From positions 1-37,541 of the forward strand of contig CAKORQ010000002.1 of the NCBI GenBank assembly GCA_934101445.1: 37,541 bases of DNA, read 5' to 3'. A program made the position numbers and the translations under genes. Shown here one piece after another: positions 1 through 8,039 of the stretch (position 1 is its first letter; every line of letters begins with the position of its first letter). The stretch is from an uncultured Bacilli bacterium. GTDB lineage: Bacteria > Bacillota_I > Bacilli_A > RF39 > UBA660. The notes under the pieces are model-generated. The model was not told the DNA's origin and made no database searches. It saw only the letters and a program-made list of their open reading frames with translations.

Positions 1-307
1 CGGTATATCCCTCTTCTTTTAATTCTTTAAAATAAGGAATTATATCCATTTGTAATAATTGGGTAATAATAGATGCTGTGATGTATGGTGAAACACCAAG
101 AGCAAATATTGAAAAACTTCTAAGACCACCACCGGACATCAAGTTAAATATTTCTAAGAAACCAAGTTCTTGATATAAAGCTGATGCCCAAGGGATAGTA
201 ATAGTTGTACCTAGGCAAAATAAGCCTAAGCACATAAGAGTAAAATATATTCTTTTTCTTAAATCTTTATTAGAAGGACTAAATAGTTGCTTCAAACCAG
301 CAAACAT
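1..307 (-). CDS. secY: Protein translocase subunit SecY (N-terminal part, cut by window edge)
   Basis: Only about 102 N-terminal residues are present; the rest lies beyond the left edge. SecY is the channel-forming subunit of the Sec translocon in the cytoplasmic membrane. The translation starts MFAGLKQLF, has a first hydrophobic segment at about residues 20-36 and then the SecY-typical FNLMSGGGLRSFSIFALGV and PYITASIITQLLQ stretches (plug and start of TM2). The ATG at 305-307 is preceded by an AGGTGATC ribosome binding site and lies 1 nt after the rplO stop, as in the standard spc operon. It was found by reading the sequence past the end of rplO. Confident. Confidence 0.95.
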   Translation of the reverse strand, partial: MFAGLKQLFSPSNKDLRKRIYFTLMCLGLFCLGTTITIPWASALYQELGFLEIFNLMSGGGLRSFSIFALGVSPYITASIITQLLQMDIIPYFKELKEEGYT

Positions 308-308
308 A

Positions 309-752
309 TTAGATCACCTCAGTCTTGCCACCTGCTGCTTCAATCTTAGATACAGCAACGCTTGAGAATCTATTAGCCTTAACAGTTAATTTCTTTTCAA
401 GAGTACCATTTGCTAAAACTTTAACACCAGATAATTGATTTTTTAATATACCTTTCTCTTTTAATACTTCAGGAGTAACTACATCTCCATCTTTAAAATA
501 TTTATTTAAGTCATCTAAGTTAATAGTAGCATATCTAGTTGTAAATTTAGCATTACTAAATCCACGTTTAGGTAATCTTCTATATAATGGTGTTTGACCA
601 CCTTGGAACCATGGAGCAATTGATGCACCACTACGAGACTTTTGTCCCTTTTCTCCACGTGTAGATGTTTTACCCATTCCAGAACCAGGACCACGTCCTA
701 CTCTTTTTCTAGATTTTGCTTCAGGTAGAGCATTTAATTCATGTAATTTCAT
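309..752 (-). CDS. rplO: Large ribosomal subunit protein uL15
   Basis: A 147-residue protein with the Gly/Arg-rich N-terminal segment of L15 (RKRVGRGPGSGMGKTSTRGE, then the GGQTPLYRRLPKRGF signature at about residues 50-65). It binds 23S rRNA late in 50S assembly. Full length for the family. It directly follows rpsE with 1 nt between; in most bacteria rpmD (L30) sits between these two genes, and here there is no room for it. One nt separates its stop from the secY start, so translation is probably coupled. Confidence 0.98.
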   Translation of the reverse strand: MKLHELNALPEAKSRKRVGRGPGSGMGKTSTRGEKGQKSRSGASIAPWFQGGQTPLYRRLPKRGFSNAKFTTRYATINLDDLNKYFKDGDVVTPEVLKEKGILKNQLSGVKVLANGTLEKKLTVKANRFSSVAVSKIEAAGGKTEVI

Positions 753-753
753 A

Positions 754-1257
754 TTATAATTCCTCTACTTTCTTTCCTCTTAATTCAGCAACATGTTCTT
801 TAGTTCTTTGTGCCTTTAATGCTTCTAAAGTTGCTTTGGCAACATTAACTTTTGTATTAGAACCTAATGATTTAGATACAACATCTTTAACACCAGCAAG
901 TTCTAAAATAGCACGAGCAGCACCACCGGCAACTAAACCAGTACCTTCTTTAGCAGGTTTTAATAAAACTTCAGCACGACCAACTTTAGCAGTAGCCTCA
1001 TGAGGAATAGTTCTATTATCAACTAAAGATACTTTTACAACATTCTTATTAGCAGCTTGAAGTGCCTTTTTAATAGCTTCAGGAACTTCATTAGACTTAC
1101 CACTACCAAGACCAACTAGACCTTTTCTATTTCCAACTACAACAGTAGCTAAAAATCTAAAATGTCTACCACCCTTAGTAACCTTAGTAACTCGTCCAAT
1201 TGATATAACTTGATCTTCAAGCATACTTTTTTTAGATTCAGTTTCTTTTTTTGGCAT
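754..1257 (-). CDS. rpsE: Small ribosomal subunit protein uS5
   Basis: A 167-residue S5, which contributes to decoding accuracy and the mRNA entry site. The N-terminal double-stranded-RNA-binding-type domain (VTKVTKGGRHFRFLATVVVG, residues about 23-42) and the C-terminal domain with GTGLVAGGAARAILELAGV are intact. The start at 1257 is followed by a short charged leader (MPKKETESKK) typical of Bacilli S5. Located between rplR and rplO; no rpmD follows. Confidence 0.98.
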   Translation of the reverse strand: MPKKETESKKSMLEDQVISIGRVTKVTKGGRHFRFLATVVVGNRKGLVGLGSGKSNEVPEAIKKALQAANKNVVKVSLVDNRTIPHEATAKVGRAEVLLKPAKEGTGLVAGGAARAILELAGVKDVVSKSLGSNTKVNVAKATLEALKAQRTKEHVAELRGKKVEEL

Positions 1258-1269
1258 ATTATCCTCCTC

Positions 1270-1626
1270 TTAGAATTCTAGTCCGTTTTCGCGTGCTGCT
1301 TCTGCTAATGCTTCAACACGACCATGATAAAGGTATCCACCTCTATCGAAAACAACTTTTGTAATATTTTTCTTTTTTGCTTTTTCTGCAATATCTTTAC
1401 CTACAAGTTTTGCACCTTCGATATTGCCACCGTTGTTTAATTTTAATTCAACAGATGATGAGCTAACTAAGGTAATTTGTTTTTCATCATCTATAATTTG
1501 AGCAAAAATGTTACTATTAGATCTAAATACATTTAATCTTGGACATTCACTAGTACCGCTAATTTTATTACGAACTCTTGTATGTCTAATCTTACGCATA
1601 ACATTGTTTGATTCTTTTCTTATCAT
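1270..1626 (-). CDS. rplR: Large ribosomal subunit protein uL18
   Basis: A 118-residue L18, the 5S rRNA-binding protein of the central protuberance. It has the basic N-terminus (RKIRHTRVRNKISGTSECPRL) and the C-terminal VVFDRGGYLYHGRVEALAEAARE signature of the family. The start MIRKESNN matches the usual Bacilli MI.K.SRN beginning; an internal ATG at residue 10 is less likely. 12 nt lie before rpsE, with a GAGG-type site in the gap. Confidence 0.97.
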   Translation of the reverse strand: MIRKESNNVMRKIRHTRVRNKISGTSECPRLNVFRSNSNIFAQIIDDEKQITLVSSSSVELKLNNGGNIEGAKLVGKDIAEKAKKKNITKVVFDRGGYLYHGRVEALAEAARENGLEF

Positions 1627-1643
1627 AACTATCTCTCCTTACC

Positions 1644-2183
1644 TTATTTAGCAGCTTTTTTACCTTCTTTACGTCTAACAACTTCGCCCTTATAACGAAT
1701 ACCTTTACCTTTATATGGTTCTGGTTCTCTAATTGAACGAATTTCAGCCGCAAATTGGTTTATCTTTTCTTTATCAATACCTGAAAGTGTAATTTCAGTA
1801 TTGCTTTCTTGTTTTACTTCTAAGTATTCTGGAACCATTACTTCAACAGGATGAGAAAAACCTGCAGTAATACCAATTTTCTTTCCAGAAACATTAAATC
1901 TATAACCAACACCTACAGCCTCAAGTCCTACTGTATAACCATCAGTTACACCTTTAATCATATTATTGATTAAAGCATTAGTAGTACCATGAAGTTGTTT
2001 TGTTGTTTTTTCATCATTTGGTCTAGTAGTTAATACTTTACCATCACTAATTTCTACTTTAATTAAATTACTAACAACCATTGATAATTCGCCTTTAGGT
2101 CCTTTAACTGCTACATTATTACCATTAACTGTAACAGTAACACCCTCAGGAATAACTAAATGTCTATTTCCAATTCTACTCAT
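1644..2183 (-). CDS. rplF: Large ribosomal subunit protein uL6
   Basis: A 179-residue L6, full length, made of two related alpha/beta domains. It supports the factor-binding region of the 50S subunit near the sarcin-ricin loop. Visible landmarks are MSRIGNRHLVIPEGV at the start, LEAVGVGYRFNVSGKKIGITAGFSHPV in the middle and the C-terminal RSIREPEPYKGKGIRYKGE signature. Between rpsH and rplR in conserved spc order. Ends in a short Lys-rich tail. Confidence 0.98.
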   Translation of the reverse strand: MSRIGNRHLVIPEGVTVTVNGNNVAVKGPKGELSMVVSNLIKVEISDGKVLTTRPNDEKTTKQLHGTTNALINNMIKGVTDGYTVGLEAVGVGYRFNVSGKKIGITAGFSHPVEVMVPEYLEVKQESNTEITLSGIDKEKINQFAAEIRSIREPEPYKGKGIRYKGEVVRRKEGKKAAK

Positions 2184-2198
2184 AACTTAAGCTTTTCC

Positions 2199-2594
2199 TT
2201 ACCAAATATAGGCAAGTACTTCTCCTCCTAAATTATTTTCTCTAGCTTCTTTATCAGTCATTAATCCTTTTGAAGTAGAAACAATTGCAATTCCAAGTCC
2301 GTTTAAAACACGAGGAATTTCATTAGCCTTAGCATAAACACGTAAACCAGATTTAGAAACTCTCTTTAACCCAGTAATTACACGTTCTTTCTTTTCGCCA
2401 TATTTTAAAGTAATAGTTAACTTATCACCAGTTAAATTCTTTTCATAATTATAATCAGTAATAAAACCTTCCTTCTTTAGAATTTCAGCAATTCCTAAAG
2501 TCATCTTAGTTCCATTAACTACTACTGTTTGATAACGCATTTGTAATGCATTACGCATTCTTGTTAGCATATCTGCTATATTATCTTGTACCAT
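2199..2594 (-). CDS. rpsH: Small ribosomal subunit protein uS8
   Basis: A 131-residue S8, a primary 16S rRNA-binding protein of the central domain. The start MVQDNIADMLTRMRNA and the C-terminal GLGIAIVSTSKGLMTDKEAR signature are both intact. In many bacteria S8 represses the spc operon by binding near rplE mRNA; no S8 target was sought in detail here. Spacing to rpsN is 17 nt. Confidence 0.98.
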   Translation of the reverse strand: MVQDNIADMLTRMRNALQMRYQTVVVNGTKMTLGIAEILKKEGFITDYNYEKNLTGDKLTITLKYGEKKERVITGLKRVSKSGLRVYAKANEIPRVLNGLGIAIVSTSKGLMTDKEARENNLGGEVLAYIW

Positions 2595-2611
2595 CTAAAA
2601 TTCCTCCTTTC

Positions 2612-2797
2612 CTACCAACTTGATTTTCTTACACCAGGAATTTGTCCTTTATTTGCAAGTTCTCTGAAGCAAATACGACATAATCCATATTTTCTTAAAA
2701 CACCATGAGGACGTCCACATCTTTCGCAACGGGTATATGCACGAGTACTAAACTTTGGTGTTCTTTGTTGTTTAACAACCATACTTGTTTTTGCCAT
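2612..2797 (-). CDS. rpsN: Small ribosomal subunit protein uS14, zinc-binding (type Z)
   Basis: A 61-residue short S14 of the zinc-ribbon type. It has CxxC pairs at RCERCGRP and LCRICFRE, about residues 24-43, giving the four Zn ligands. It assembles late into the 30S head. It belongs in the main spc operon of Bacillota; the longer zinc-independent S14 paralogue is not in this window. The ATG at 2797 is preceded by an AGGAGG-type site. Confidence 0.98.
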   Translation of the reverse strand: MAKTSMVVKQQRTPKFSTRAYTRCERCGRPHGVLRKYGLCRICFRELANKGQIPGVRKSSW

Positions 2798-2818
2798 AAA
2801 TATTTTCCTCCTCTAGCA

Positions 2819-3358
2819 TTACTTTCTAAATGGAAGACCAAATGCATTTAATAAATGCAATGCTTCTTCATTTGTTTTAGCAGTAGTAACAAATACAATA
2901 TCCATACCAGTTACTTTAACTACTTCATCATAATTGATTTCAGGGAAAATTAATTGTTCTTTAATACCTAAAGTATAATTTCCTCTACCATCAAATGCAG
3001 TTTTAGAGATACCTCTAAAATCTCTTACACGAGGAAGTGCTAACTTTATAAGTTTATCCATAAAGTTATACATGTTTTCTCCTCTTAATGTAACTTTGCA
3101 ACCTATTGGTTGGCCTTCTCTTAACTTAAAGCCAGCAATAGATTTACGAGCCTTAGTAACAACAGGTTTTTGACCAGTAATTGCTTCTAAGTCTTTTACA
3201 GCTGCTTCAATAAATTTTGTATCATGAGCACCGTCTCCAACACCCATATTTACAACGATTTTTTCTAATTTAGGAACTTCCATCTTAGAAGAATAATTGT
3301 ACTCTTTCATTAAAGAAGCAGTTATTTCTTTATTATATAATTCTTTTAAATTACTCAT
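2819..3358 (-). CDS. rplE: Large ribosomal subunit protein uL5
   Basis: A 179-residue L5, which binds 5S rRNA and contacts the P-site tRNA. Landmarks are KIVVNMGVGDGAHD at about residues 34-47, the GQKPVVTKARKSIAGFKLREG loop and the C-terminal DIVFVTTAKTNEEALHLLNAFGLPF, all family-typical, at usual length. Lies between rplX and rpsN in conserved order. Confidence 0.98.
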   Translation of the reverse strand: MSNLKELYNKEITASLMKEYNYSSKMEVPKLEKIVVNMGVGDGAHDTKFIEAAVKDLEAITGQKPVVTKARKSIAGFKLREGQPIGCKVTLRGENMYNFMDKLIKLALPRVRDFRGISKTAFDGRGNYTLGIKEQLIFPEINYDEVVKVTGMDIVFVTTAKTNEEALHLLNAFGLPFRK

Positions 3359-3370
3359 AACTTCTCCTCA

Positions 3371-3700
3371 CTAGCTTTCTTTTGCTTTCTTTGTAGTTTT
3401 TTTAGCAGTAGTTTTCTTTGCAGCTTTTTCTTCTACTTTAGCATCTTCTACTTTAGTTTCTTTTTTCTTAGCAGTAGCCTTAGCCTCTACTTTTTTTACA
3501 TTAGAAACATGAATAGGTGCTTCCATAGTAACGATAGAACCAGATTCATTAGTGTATCTTGGTTTAACATGCTTTTTGATAATATTAATGCCTTCAACAA
3601 CTACTTTATTTTCGTTCTTTAAAGTCTTAATAATTTTGCCTTCTTTATTTCTATCTTTTCCGGCTAAAATTTTAACTTGATCTCCAACTTTAACTTTCAT
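3371..3700 (-). CDS. rplX: Large ribosomal subunit protein uL24 with altered C-terminus
   Basis: A 109-residue L24, the assembly-initiator protein. Residues 1-70 are normal, with the KOW motif (VGDQVKILAGKDRNKEGKI) and the EAPIHVSNV strand. The usual following part of the family, the region around KTGKPTRVG with a basic strand, is missing. It is replaced by about 40 residues of Lys/Ala/Thr/Glu low complexity (from KKVEAKATAKKK to the end). The other frames here do not encode the missing part, so this is not a simple frameshift. Order rplN-rplX-rplE is normal. Confidence 0.93.
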   Translation of the reverse strand: MKVKVGDQVKILAGKDRNKEGKIIKTLKNENKVVVEGINIIKKHVKPRYTNESGSIVTMEAPIHVSNVKKVEAKATAKKKETKVEDAKVEEKAAKKTTAKKTTKKAKES

Positions 3701-3711
3701 CTAAAAGCCTC

Positions 3712-4080
3712 CTATATTACTTCACTAGCAAGAGATACAATCTTCATATAATCTTTATCACGAAGTTCTCTTGCAACTGGTCCTAAAACTCTTGTTCCAA
3801 CTGGACTCTTATCATCTTTAATTAAAACGCAAGCATTATCATCAAATTTGATATAAGAACCATCTTTTCTTCTAACGCCTTCAACGCTTCTTACAATAAC
3901 TGCTTTAACTACTTTACCTTCAGGAATATTAGAGTTTGGAATAGCCTTTTTAACAGTTCCAACAACTACATCTCCAATATTACCATATTTAACTTTTGAG
4001 CCACCCATTACGCGAATAACAAGCAATTCTCTTGGTCCTGAATTATCAGCAACTTTTAATCTACTTTCTTGCATTACCAT
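3712..4080 (-). CDS. rplN: Large ribosomal subunit protein uL14
   Basis: A 122-residue L14, an almost invariant protein at the 30S/50S interface. The start MVMQESRLKVADNSGPRELLVIRVMGGS and the C-terminal GPVARELRDKDYMKIVSLASEVI match the family, with full length. A GGAGGT site lies 6 nt before the first ATG, which supports that start over the ATG two codons later. Neighbours are rpsQ and rplX. Confidence 0.98.
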   Translation of the reverse strand: MVMQESRLKVADNSGPRELLVIRVMGGSKVKYGNIGDVVVGTVKKAIPNSNIPEGKVVKAVIVRSVEGVRRKDGSYIKFDDNACVLIKDDKSPVGTRVLGPVARELRDKDYMKIVSLASEVI

Positions 4081-4091
4081 AATGATACCTC

Positions 4092-4352
4092 CTATAGAAT
4101 TACAGCTTCTTCTACTACTTTAACTAGTTCATATCTCTTAGTTTTAGATAATGGTCTAGTAGCAGCAATTCTTACTGTATCTCCTTCTTTAGCTACATTA
4201 TTTTCATCATGAGCTACATATTTTTTAGAGTATTTAACTCTCTTACCATAAAGTGGATGATTTTTATAAGTTTCAACTAAAACAGTAATAGTTTTATCGC
4301 ATTTAGCAGATACAACTTTACCTATAAGTTCTGCTCTTTTAGTTTCTGCCAT
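4092..4352 (-). CDS. rpsQ: Small ribosomal subunit protein uS17
   Basis: An 86-residue S17, a primary 16S rRNA-binding OB-fold protein. Start chosen at 4352 (MAETKRAELIGKVVSAKCDKT) because a GGGAGGAG site precedes it at the right distance. The open frame extends 12 codons upstream, but that would overlap the end of rpmC and has no better site. The S17 signature GDTVRIAATRPLSKTKRYELV is present. One nt separates it from the rpmC stop, and its ribosome binding site lies inside rpmC. Confidence 0.96.
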   Translation of the reverse strand: MAETKRAELIGKVVSAKCDKTITVLVETYKNHPLYGKRVKYSKKYVAHDENNVAKEGDTVRIAATRPLSKTKRYELVKVVEEAVIL

Positions 4353-4353
4353 A

Positions 4354-4560
4354 TTAGTTTTCTCCTCCCTCTGATAATTCTCTTTCACGAAGAATAGTTT
4401 TCATTCTCGCTACATCTTTTCTTAATTCATGGATTTTAGAAGGTTTTTCTAAACTTCCAGTTGATTGTTTAAATCTTAAATCTAATAATTCTTTTTTAGA
4501 TTCAGTAATTTTCTTAGTTAAATCTTCACTAGTTAATTTTCTTAATTCATTAACCTTCAT
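4354..4560 (-). CDS. rpmC: Large ribosomal subunit protein uL29
   Basis: A 68-residue L29, a two-helix protein at the polypeptide exit that contributes to the docking site for trigger factor and SRP. Landmarks are MKVNELRKLTSEDL, then DLRFKQSTGSLEKPSKIHELRKDVARMKT, all family-typical. Its start overlaps the last 11 nt of rplP, implying coupled translation. Confidence 0.97.
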   Translation of the reverse strand: MKVNELRKLTSEDLTKKITESKKELLDLRFKQSTGSLEKPSKIHELRKDVARMKTILRERELSEGGEN

Positions 4561-4975
4561 TAGAAATACCTTCTTTCTTTACAAATTTGCATGTAACAGG
4601 TAATTTATGAGAAGCAAGACGAAGCGCCTCACGAGCAGTTGCTTCATCTACATCGCTGATTTCAAACATAATCTTACCTTTTTTAACTACAGCAACCCAA
4701 TCATCAACATTACCTTTTCCGGTACCTTGACGAGTTTCTAGTGGTTTTTTAGTTAATGCTAAATGTGGGAAAATATTAATATATACTTTGCCACCACGTT
4801 TCATATAACGTGTCATAGCAATACGAGCAGCCTCAATTTGACGAGCAGAAATCCAAGCGCCTTCTTTAGCCATTAGACCATATTCGCCTAAATGAAGTTC
4901 TGTATTACCCTTAGCATGTCCATCGTAACTTACTCTATGAGGTTTACGATATTTAGTTCTTTTTGGAATTAACAT
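4550..4975 (-). CDS. rplP: Large ribosomal subunit protein uL16
   Basis: A 141-residue L16, needed for A-site architecture of the 50S. The sequence starts MLIPKRTKYRKPHR, and GKGNVDDWVAVVKKGKIMFEI and the C-terminal ALRLASHKLPVTCKFV motif are intact. The start overlaps the last 23 nt of rpsC and the end overlaps rpmC by 11 nt, so three genes are tightly coupled. Family length is normal. Confidence 0.98.
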   Translation of the reverse strand: MLIPKRTKYRKPHRVSYDGHAKGNTELHLGEYGLMAKEGAWISARQIEAARIAMTRYMKRGGKVYINIFPHLALTKKPLETRQGTGKGNVDDWVAVVKKGKIMFEISDVDEATAREALRLASHKLPVTCKFVKKEGISNEG

Positions 4976-5633
4976 TTATAGTCTCTCCCTTCTTAACATT
5001 TTTAGTTGGAAGAATTTCTCCTTTATAAATCCAAACTTTAACACCAATGATACCATAAGTAGTTAAAGCCTCAGCAGTGCCATAATCAATGTCAGCACGA
5101 ACAGTATGTAAAGGAACTGTACCTTCTGTATAACCTTCGTTTCTTGCCATTTCAGCACCACCAACACGACCAGATACTAAAGTTTTAATACCTTTAGCGC
5201 CAGCCTTCATAGCATTTCTAATTGCACGTTTTTGAACACTTCTAAATGGTGCTCTTGCTTCAATTTGTAAAGCAATATTTTGTGCAACAATTTGTGCATT
5301 TAAATCTGGATTTTTAACTTCAACGATAGATAAATAAATATCTTCGCCAACTAATTTTTTTAATTTATTTCTTAATTTTTCGATGTCTTCTCCACCTTTA
5401 CCAATGATTACTCCTGGTTTAGCAGATTTAATAGTAACATCGCATCTTTTGTCATTTCTTTCAATAACGATTGAGGCAACTGCTGCTTCTTTTAGTTCTT
5501 TTGCTAAGAATGAACGAATTTTAATATCATTATTTAAACATTTAGCAAAATCATTATTGTTGGCAAACCATTTAGATTCCCAATCTTTATTAACACCAAT
5601 TCTTAAGCCAATTGGACTTACCTTTTGTCCCAT
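4953..5633 (-). CDS. rpsC: Small ribosomal subunit protein uS3
   Basis: A 226-residue S3 at the mRNA entry channel. The N-terminal KH domain carries the GxxG loop (KPGVIIGKGGEDIEKLRNKL, about residues 72-91). The C-terminal domain has GAKGIKTLVSGRVGGAEMAR and VWIYKGEILP. Full length. Overlaps rplV by one nt and rplP by 23 nt. Confidence 0.98.
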   Translation of the reverse strand: MGQKVSPIGLRIGVNKDWESKWFANNNDFAKCLNNDIKIRSFLAKELKEAAVASIVIERNDKRCDVTIKSAKPGVIIGKGGEDIEKLRNKLKKLVGEDIYLSIVEVKNPDLNAQIVAQNIALQIEARAPFRSVQKRAIRNAMKAGAKGIKTLVSGRVGGAEMARNEGYTEGTVPLHTVRADIDYGTAEALTTYGIIGVKVWIYKGEILPTKNVKKGETINVNSKKN

Positions 5634-5980
5634 TATTTTGCCTCCTTAACGTTATCAATAACTTTAATAGTTATATGACTAGTACGTTTATCGTGTCTAT
5701 CAACATTTGAACGACTACCAAATCTAATTTTCTTACGAGTTACACCTGGATTAATGTAACATTCACTGATAACTAGATCGGATTCTTTAGCGCCATTATT
5801 ATTAACAGCGTTTGCAACAGCACTATTTAAAACTTTGCTGATTAAACGACTAGCTTTTGTATTTGTATTAGCTAAAATACCTTGTGCAGTCTTAACATCC
5901 TTACCGCGAACTAAATCAAGAGTCATTCTTGCCTTACGTGGAGGAACTTGTGCACCTTTATGTATTGCGTATGCTTCCAT
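5633..5980 (-). CDS. rplV: Large ribosomal subunit protein uL22
   Basis: A 115-residue L22 whose beta-hairpin lines the peptide exit tunnel. Motifs seen are VPPRKARMTLDLVRGK near the N-terminus, and the hairpin and C-terminal segment ECYINPGVTRKKIRFGSRSNVDRHDKRTSHITI. The loop is of normal size with no macrolide-type insertion seen. Located between rpsS and rpsC. Confidence 0.98.
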   Translation of the reverse strand: MEAYAIHKGAQVPPRKARMTLDLVRGKDVKTAQGILANTNTKASRLISKVLNSAVANAVNNNGAKESDLVISECYINPGVTRKKIRFGSRSNVDRHDKRTSHITIKVIDNVKEAK

Positions 5981-5994
5981 TCTAATTATCCTTC

Positions 5995-6258
5995 CTATTT
6001 TTGACCAGCATGGCCACCAAATTTACGAGTTAACGCAAATTCACCAAGCTTATGTCCTACCATATCTTCAGTTATATAAACTGGAATAAATTCTTTTCCG
6101 TTATGAACAGCAATTGTATGTCCTACAAAGTCAGGGAAAATTGTTGAACGACGTGAATAAGTTTTAACAACTTCTTTTTTACCAGTTTCATTTAATTTTT
6201 GAACTTTCTTAAGTAATCTATCGAATACATAAGGTCCTTTTTTTAAACTTCTTGCCAT
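5995..6258 (-). CDS. rpsS: Small ribosomal subunit protein uS19
   Basis: An 87-residue S19 of the 30S head, which contacts S13 and tRNA. It has the family start MARSLKKGPYVFDRLLKK, the RRSTIFPDFVGHTIAVHNGKEFIPV core and the GHKLGEFALTR signature. Normal length and neighbours (rplB upstream, rplV downstream). Confidence 0.98.
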   Translation of the reverse strand: MARSLKKGPYVFDRLLKKVQKLNETGKKEVVKTYSRRSTIFPDFVGHTIAVHNGKEFIPVYITEDMVGHKLGEFALTRKFGGHAGQK

Positions 6259-6270
6259 TATTAAATCCTC

Positions 6271-7101
6271 CTATTTCTTTCTACGACTAACAATTAACTT
6301 GTCAGATGCTTTTTTATTTTTTCTAGTCTTTAAGCCTAGAGCAGGTTTACCCCAAGGAGTCATTGGTGCCTTACGTCCAATTGGAGTACGGCCTTCACCA
6401 CCACCATGTGGGTGATCATTAGGGTTCATAACAGAACCACGGTTTGTTGGTGTAACGCCCATATGACGTTTTCTACCAGCCTTACCAATATTTACAAGTT
6501 CAAAATCTTCATTACCTACAACACCGATTGTAGCCATACAAGTACCAAGAACTTTTCTTGTTTCGCCTGATTGTAATCTTAACATTACATATTTACCTTC
6601 ACGACCAAGAATTTGTGCGCTGGCCCCAGCAGAACGAGCTAGTTCAGCACCCTTTCCAGGTTGAAGTTCGATGCAATGAACAACAGTACCAACAGGAATA
6701 ACTTCTAGAGGAAGAGCATTACCAACTTTAATATCAGCATCTCTACCAGATTCAATAATCATTCCTACTTTTAAATCTTTTGGTGCGATAATATATCTTT
6801 TTTCACCATCTAAATAATTAATAAGAGCAATATTAGCATTACGATTTGGATCATATTCAATAGTAGCAACCTTACCAGTTACACCAGTTTTATTTCTCTT
6901 AAAATCAATTATTCTATATTTTTGTTTAGCGCCGCCACCAATGTGTTGAACAGTCATTCTACCTTGATTATTTCTACCACCAGATTTAGTCTTTTTAGCT
7001 AAAAGACTTTTTTCAGGAGTAGTAGTAGTAATTTCTGTATTAGCAAGTGTCGACATACCTCTTCTACCATTAGTAGTAGGTTTATATTTCTTAATTGGCA
7101 T
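6271..7101 (-). CDS. rplB: Large ribosomal subunit protein uL2
   Basis: A 276-residue L2, required for subunit joining and peptidyl-transferase centre structure. The C-terminal MNPNDHPHGGGEGRTPIG motif with its conserved histidine is intact, as are the SH3-like RNA-binding parts (GGRNNQGRMTVQHIGGGAKQ). Normal length. Lies between rplW and rpsS in the canonical S10 order. Confidence 0.99.
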   Translation of the reverse strand: MPIKKYKPTTNGRRGMSTLANTEITTTTPEKSLLAKKTKSGGRNNQGRMTVQHIGGGAKQKYRIIDFKRNKTGVTGKVATIEYDPNRNANIALINYLDGEKRYIIAPKDLKVGMIIESGRDADIKVGNALPLEVIPVGTVVHCIELQPGKGAELARSAGASAQILGREGKYVMLRLQSGETRKVLGTCMATIGVVGNEDFELVNIGKAGRKRHMGVTPTNRGSVMNPNDHPHGGGEGRTPIGRKAPMTPWGKPALGLKTRKNKKASDKLIVSRRKK

Positions 7102-7117
7102 AATATCAGCTCCTATC

Positions 7118-7393
7118 CTAATATTCTATCTTTTCGCCATCTTTTAATGTAACGATAGCCTTCTTGTAAGTCTTAGTTTTACCTGTATAACGACCTACTC
7201 TTTTACTTTTTGCTTTAGTATTTACAGTATTAACGCTTGCAACCTTAACACCAAAATATTTTTCAATAGCATTTTTAATTTGGATTTTGTTAGCACTTTT
7301 ATTAACTTTAAATGTATATACACCATTATTTTTAGCATACATAGATTTTTCAGTTATAACAGGTGCAATAATTACATCAGTATAATCTTTCAT
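7118..7393 (-). CDS. rplW: Large ribosomal subunit protein uL23
   Basis: A 91-residue L23, the main chaperone/SRP docking protein at the tunnel exit. The start MKDYTDVIIAPVITEKSM and the YTFKVNKSANKIQIKNAIEKYFGVKVASVNT core are clear. One nt overlaps rplD, indicating coupled translation. Confidence 0.98.
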   Translation of the reverse strand: MKDYTDVIIAPVITEKSMYAKNNGVYTFKVNKSANKIQIKNAIEKYFGVKVASVNTVNTKAKSKRVGRYTGKTKTYKKAIVTLKDGEKIEY

Positions 7394-8016
7394 TATTTAA
7401 GTGCCTCCTCTATCATCTTAACAGCAGCTTCTTCAACAACTACATAATCAGCATTTACTAAATCATAGCAGTTAATTTCATCGCTCATAAGTGTATAAAC
7501 ATAGCCAAGATTTCTTGTTGCTAAATATAGATTAGCAGCCTCATCAGCAGTTACAAATAACACTTTGCCGTCTAAGCCTAAAGTCTTAATTAATTCTTTA
7601 ACTGTCTTAGTTTTGCTATCAGCGATTGCTAAAGAATCAACAACAATTAATTCTTTATTATTAACTTTATCAGTTAAAGCGCTCTTAAGAGCTAAGCTTC
7701 TTTCTTTTTTATTCATTTTGAATGTGTAATCACGAGGAACTACGCCACCAGCGATTCCACCACCACGCCATTGTGTAGCACGAATACTACCTTGACGAGC
7801 ACGACCAGTACCTTTTTGTCTCCAAGGTTTTCTTCCACCACCAGATACTTCAGCAACTGTCTTAGTTTTTGCAGTTCCCTGTCTAGTAGCAGCAAGTTGT
7901 AAATCGATTGCTTTTTTTAAAACAACTTCATTTACTTCAACGCCAAATACTTTGGCATTTAATGTTAAATCTTTAGTTTTTTCATTTTTTAAATTCTTTA
8001 CTTCAACTTTTGCCAT
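7393..8016 (-). CDS. rplD: Large ribosomal subunit protein uL4
   Basis: A 207-residue L4. The long tunnel loop (KPWRQKGTGRARQGSIRATQWRGGG, about residues 62-86) is intact. In several bacteria L4 also represses its own S10 operon through the rpsJ leader; the structured leader at 9092-9222 would be the place for this here, by inference. Family-normal length; overlaps rplW by one nt. Confidence 0.98.
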   Translation of the reverse strand: MAKVEVKNLKNEKTKDLTLNAKVFGVEVNEVVLKKAIDLQLAATRQGTAKTKTVAEVSGGGRKPWRQKGTGRARQGSIRATQWRGGGIAGGVVPRDYTFKMNKKERSLALKSALTDKVNNKELIVVDSLAIADSKTKTVKELIKTLGLDGKVLFVTADEAANLYLATRNLGYVYTLMSDEINCYDLVNADYVVVEEAAVKMIEEALK

Positions 8017-8039
8017 AGATTAATCACCTTTCTAGAAAA

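Noticed and set aside
716..1003. Plus-strand open frames opposite the ribosomal genes (for example 716-1003, 5383-5649, 5835-6089) and other genes (12444-12725, 15004-15216, 21976-22338, 31105-31329).
   Set aside because: They are antisense shadows of strongly conserved genes, with no ribosome binding site or family resemblance.
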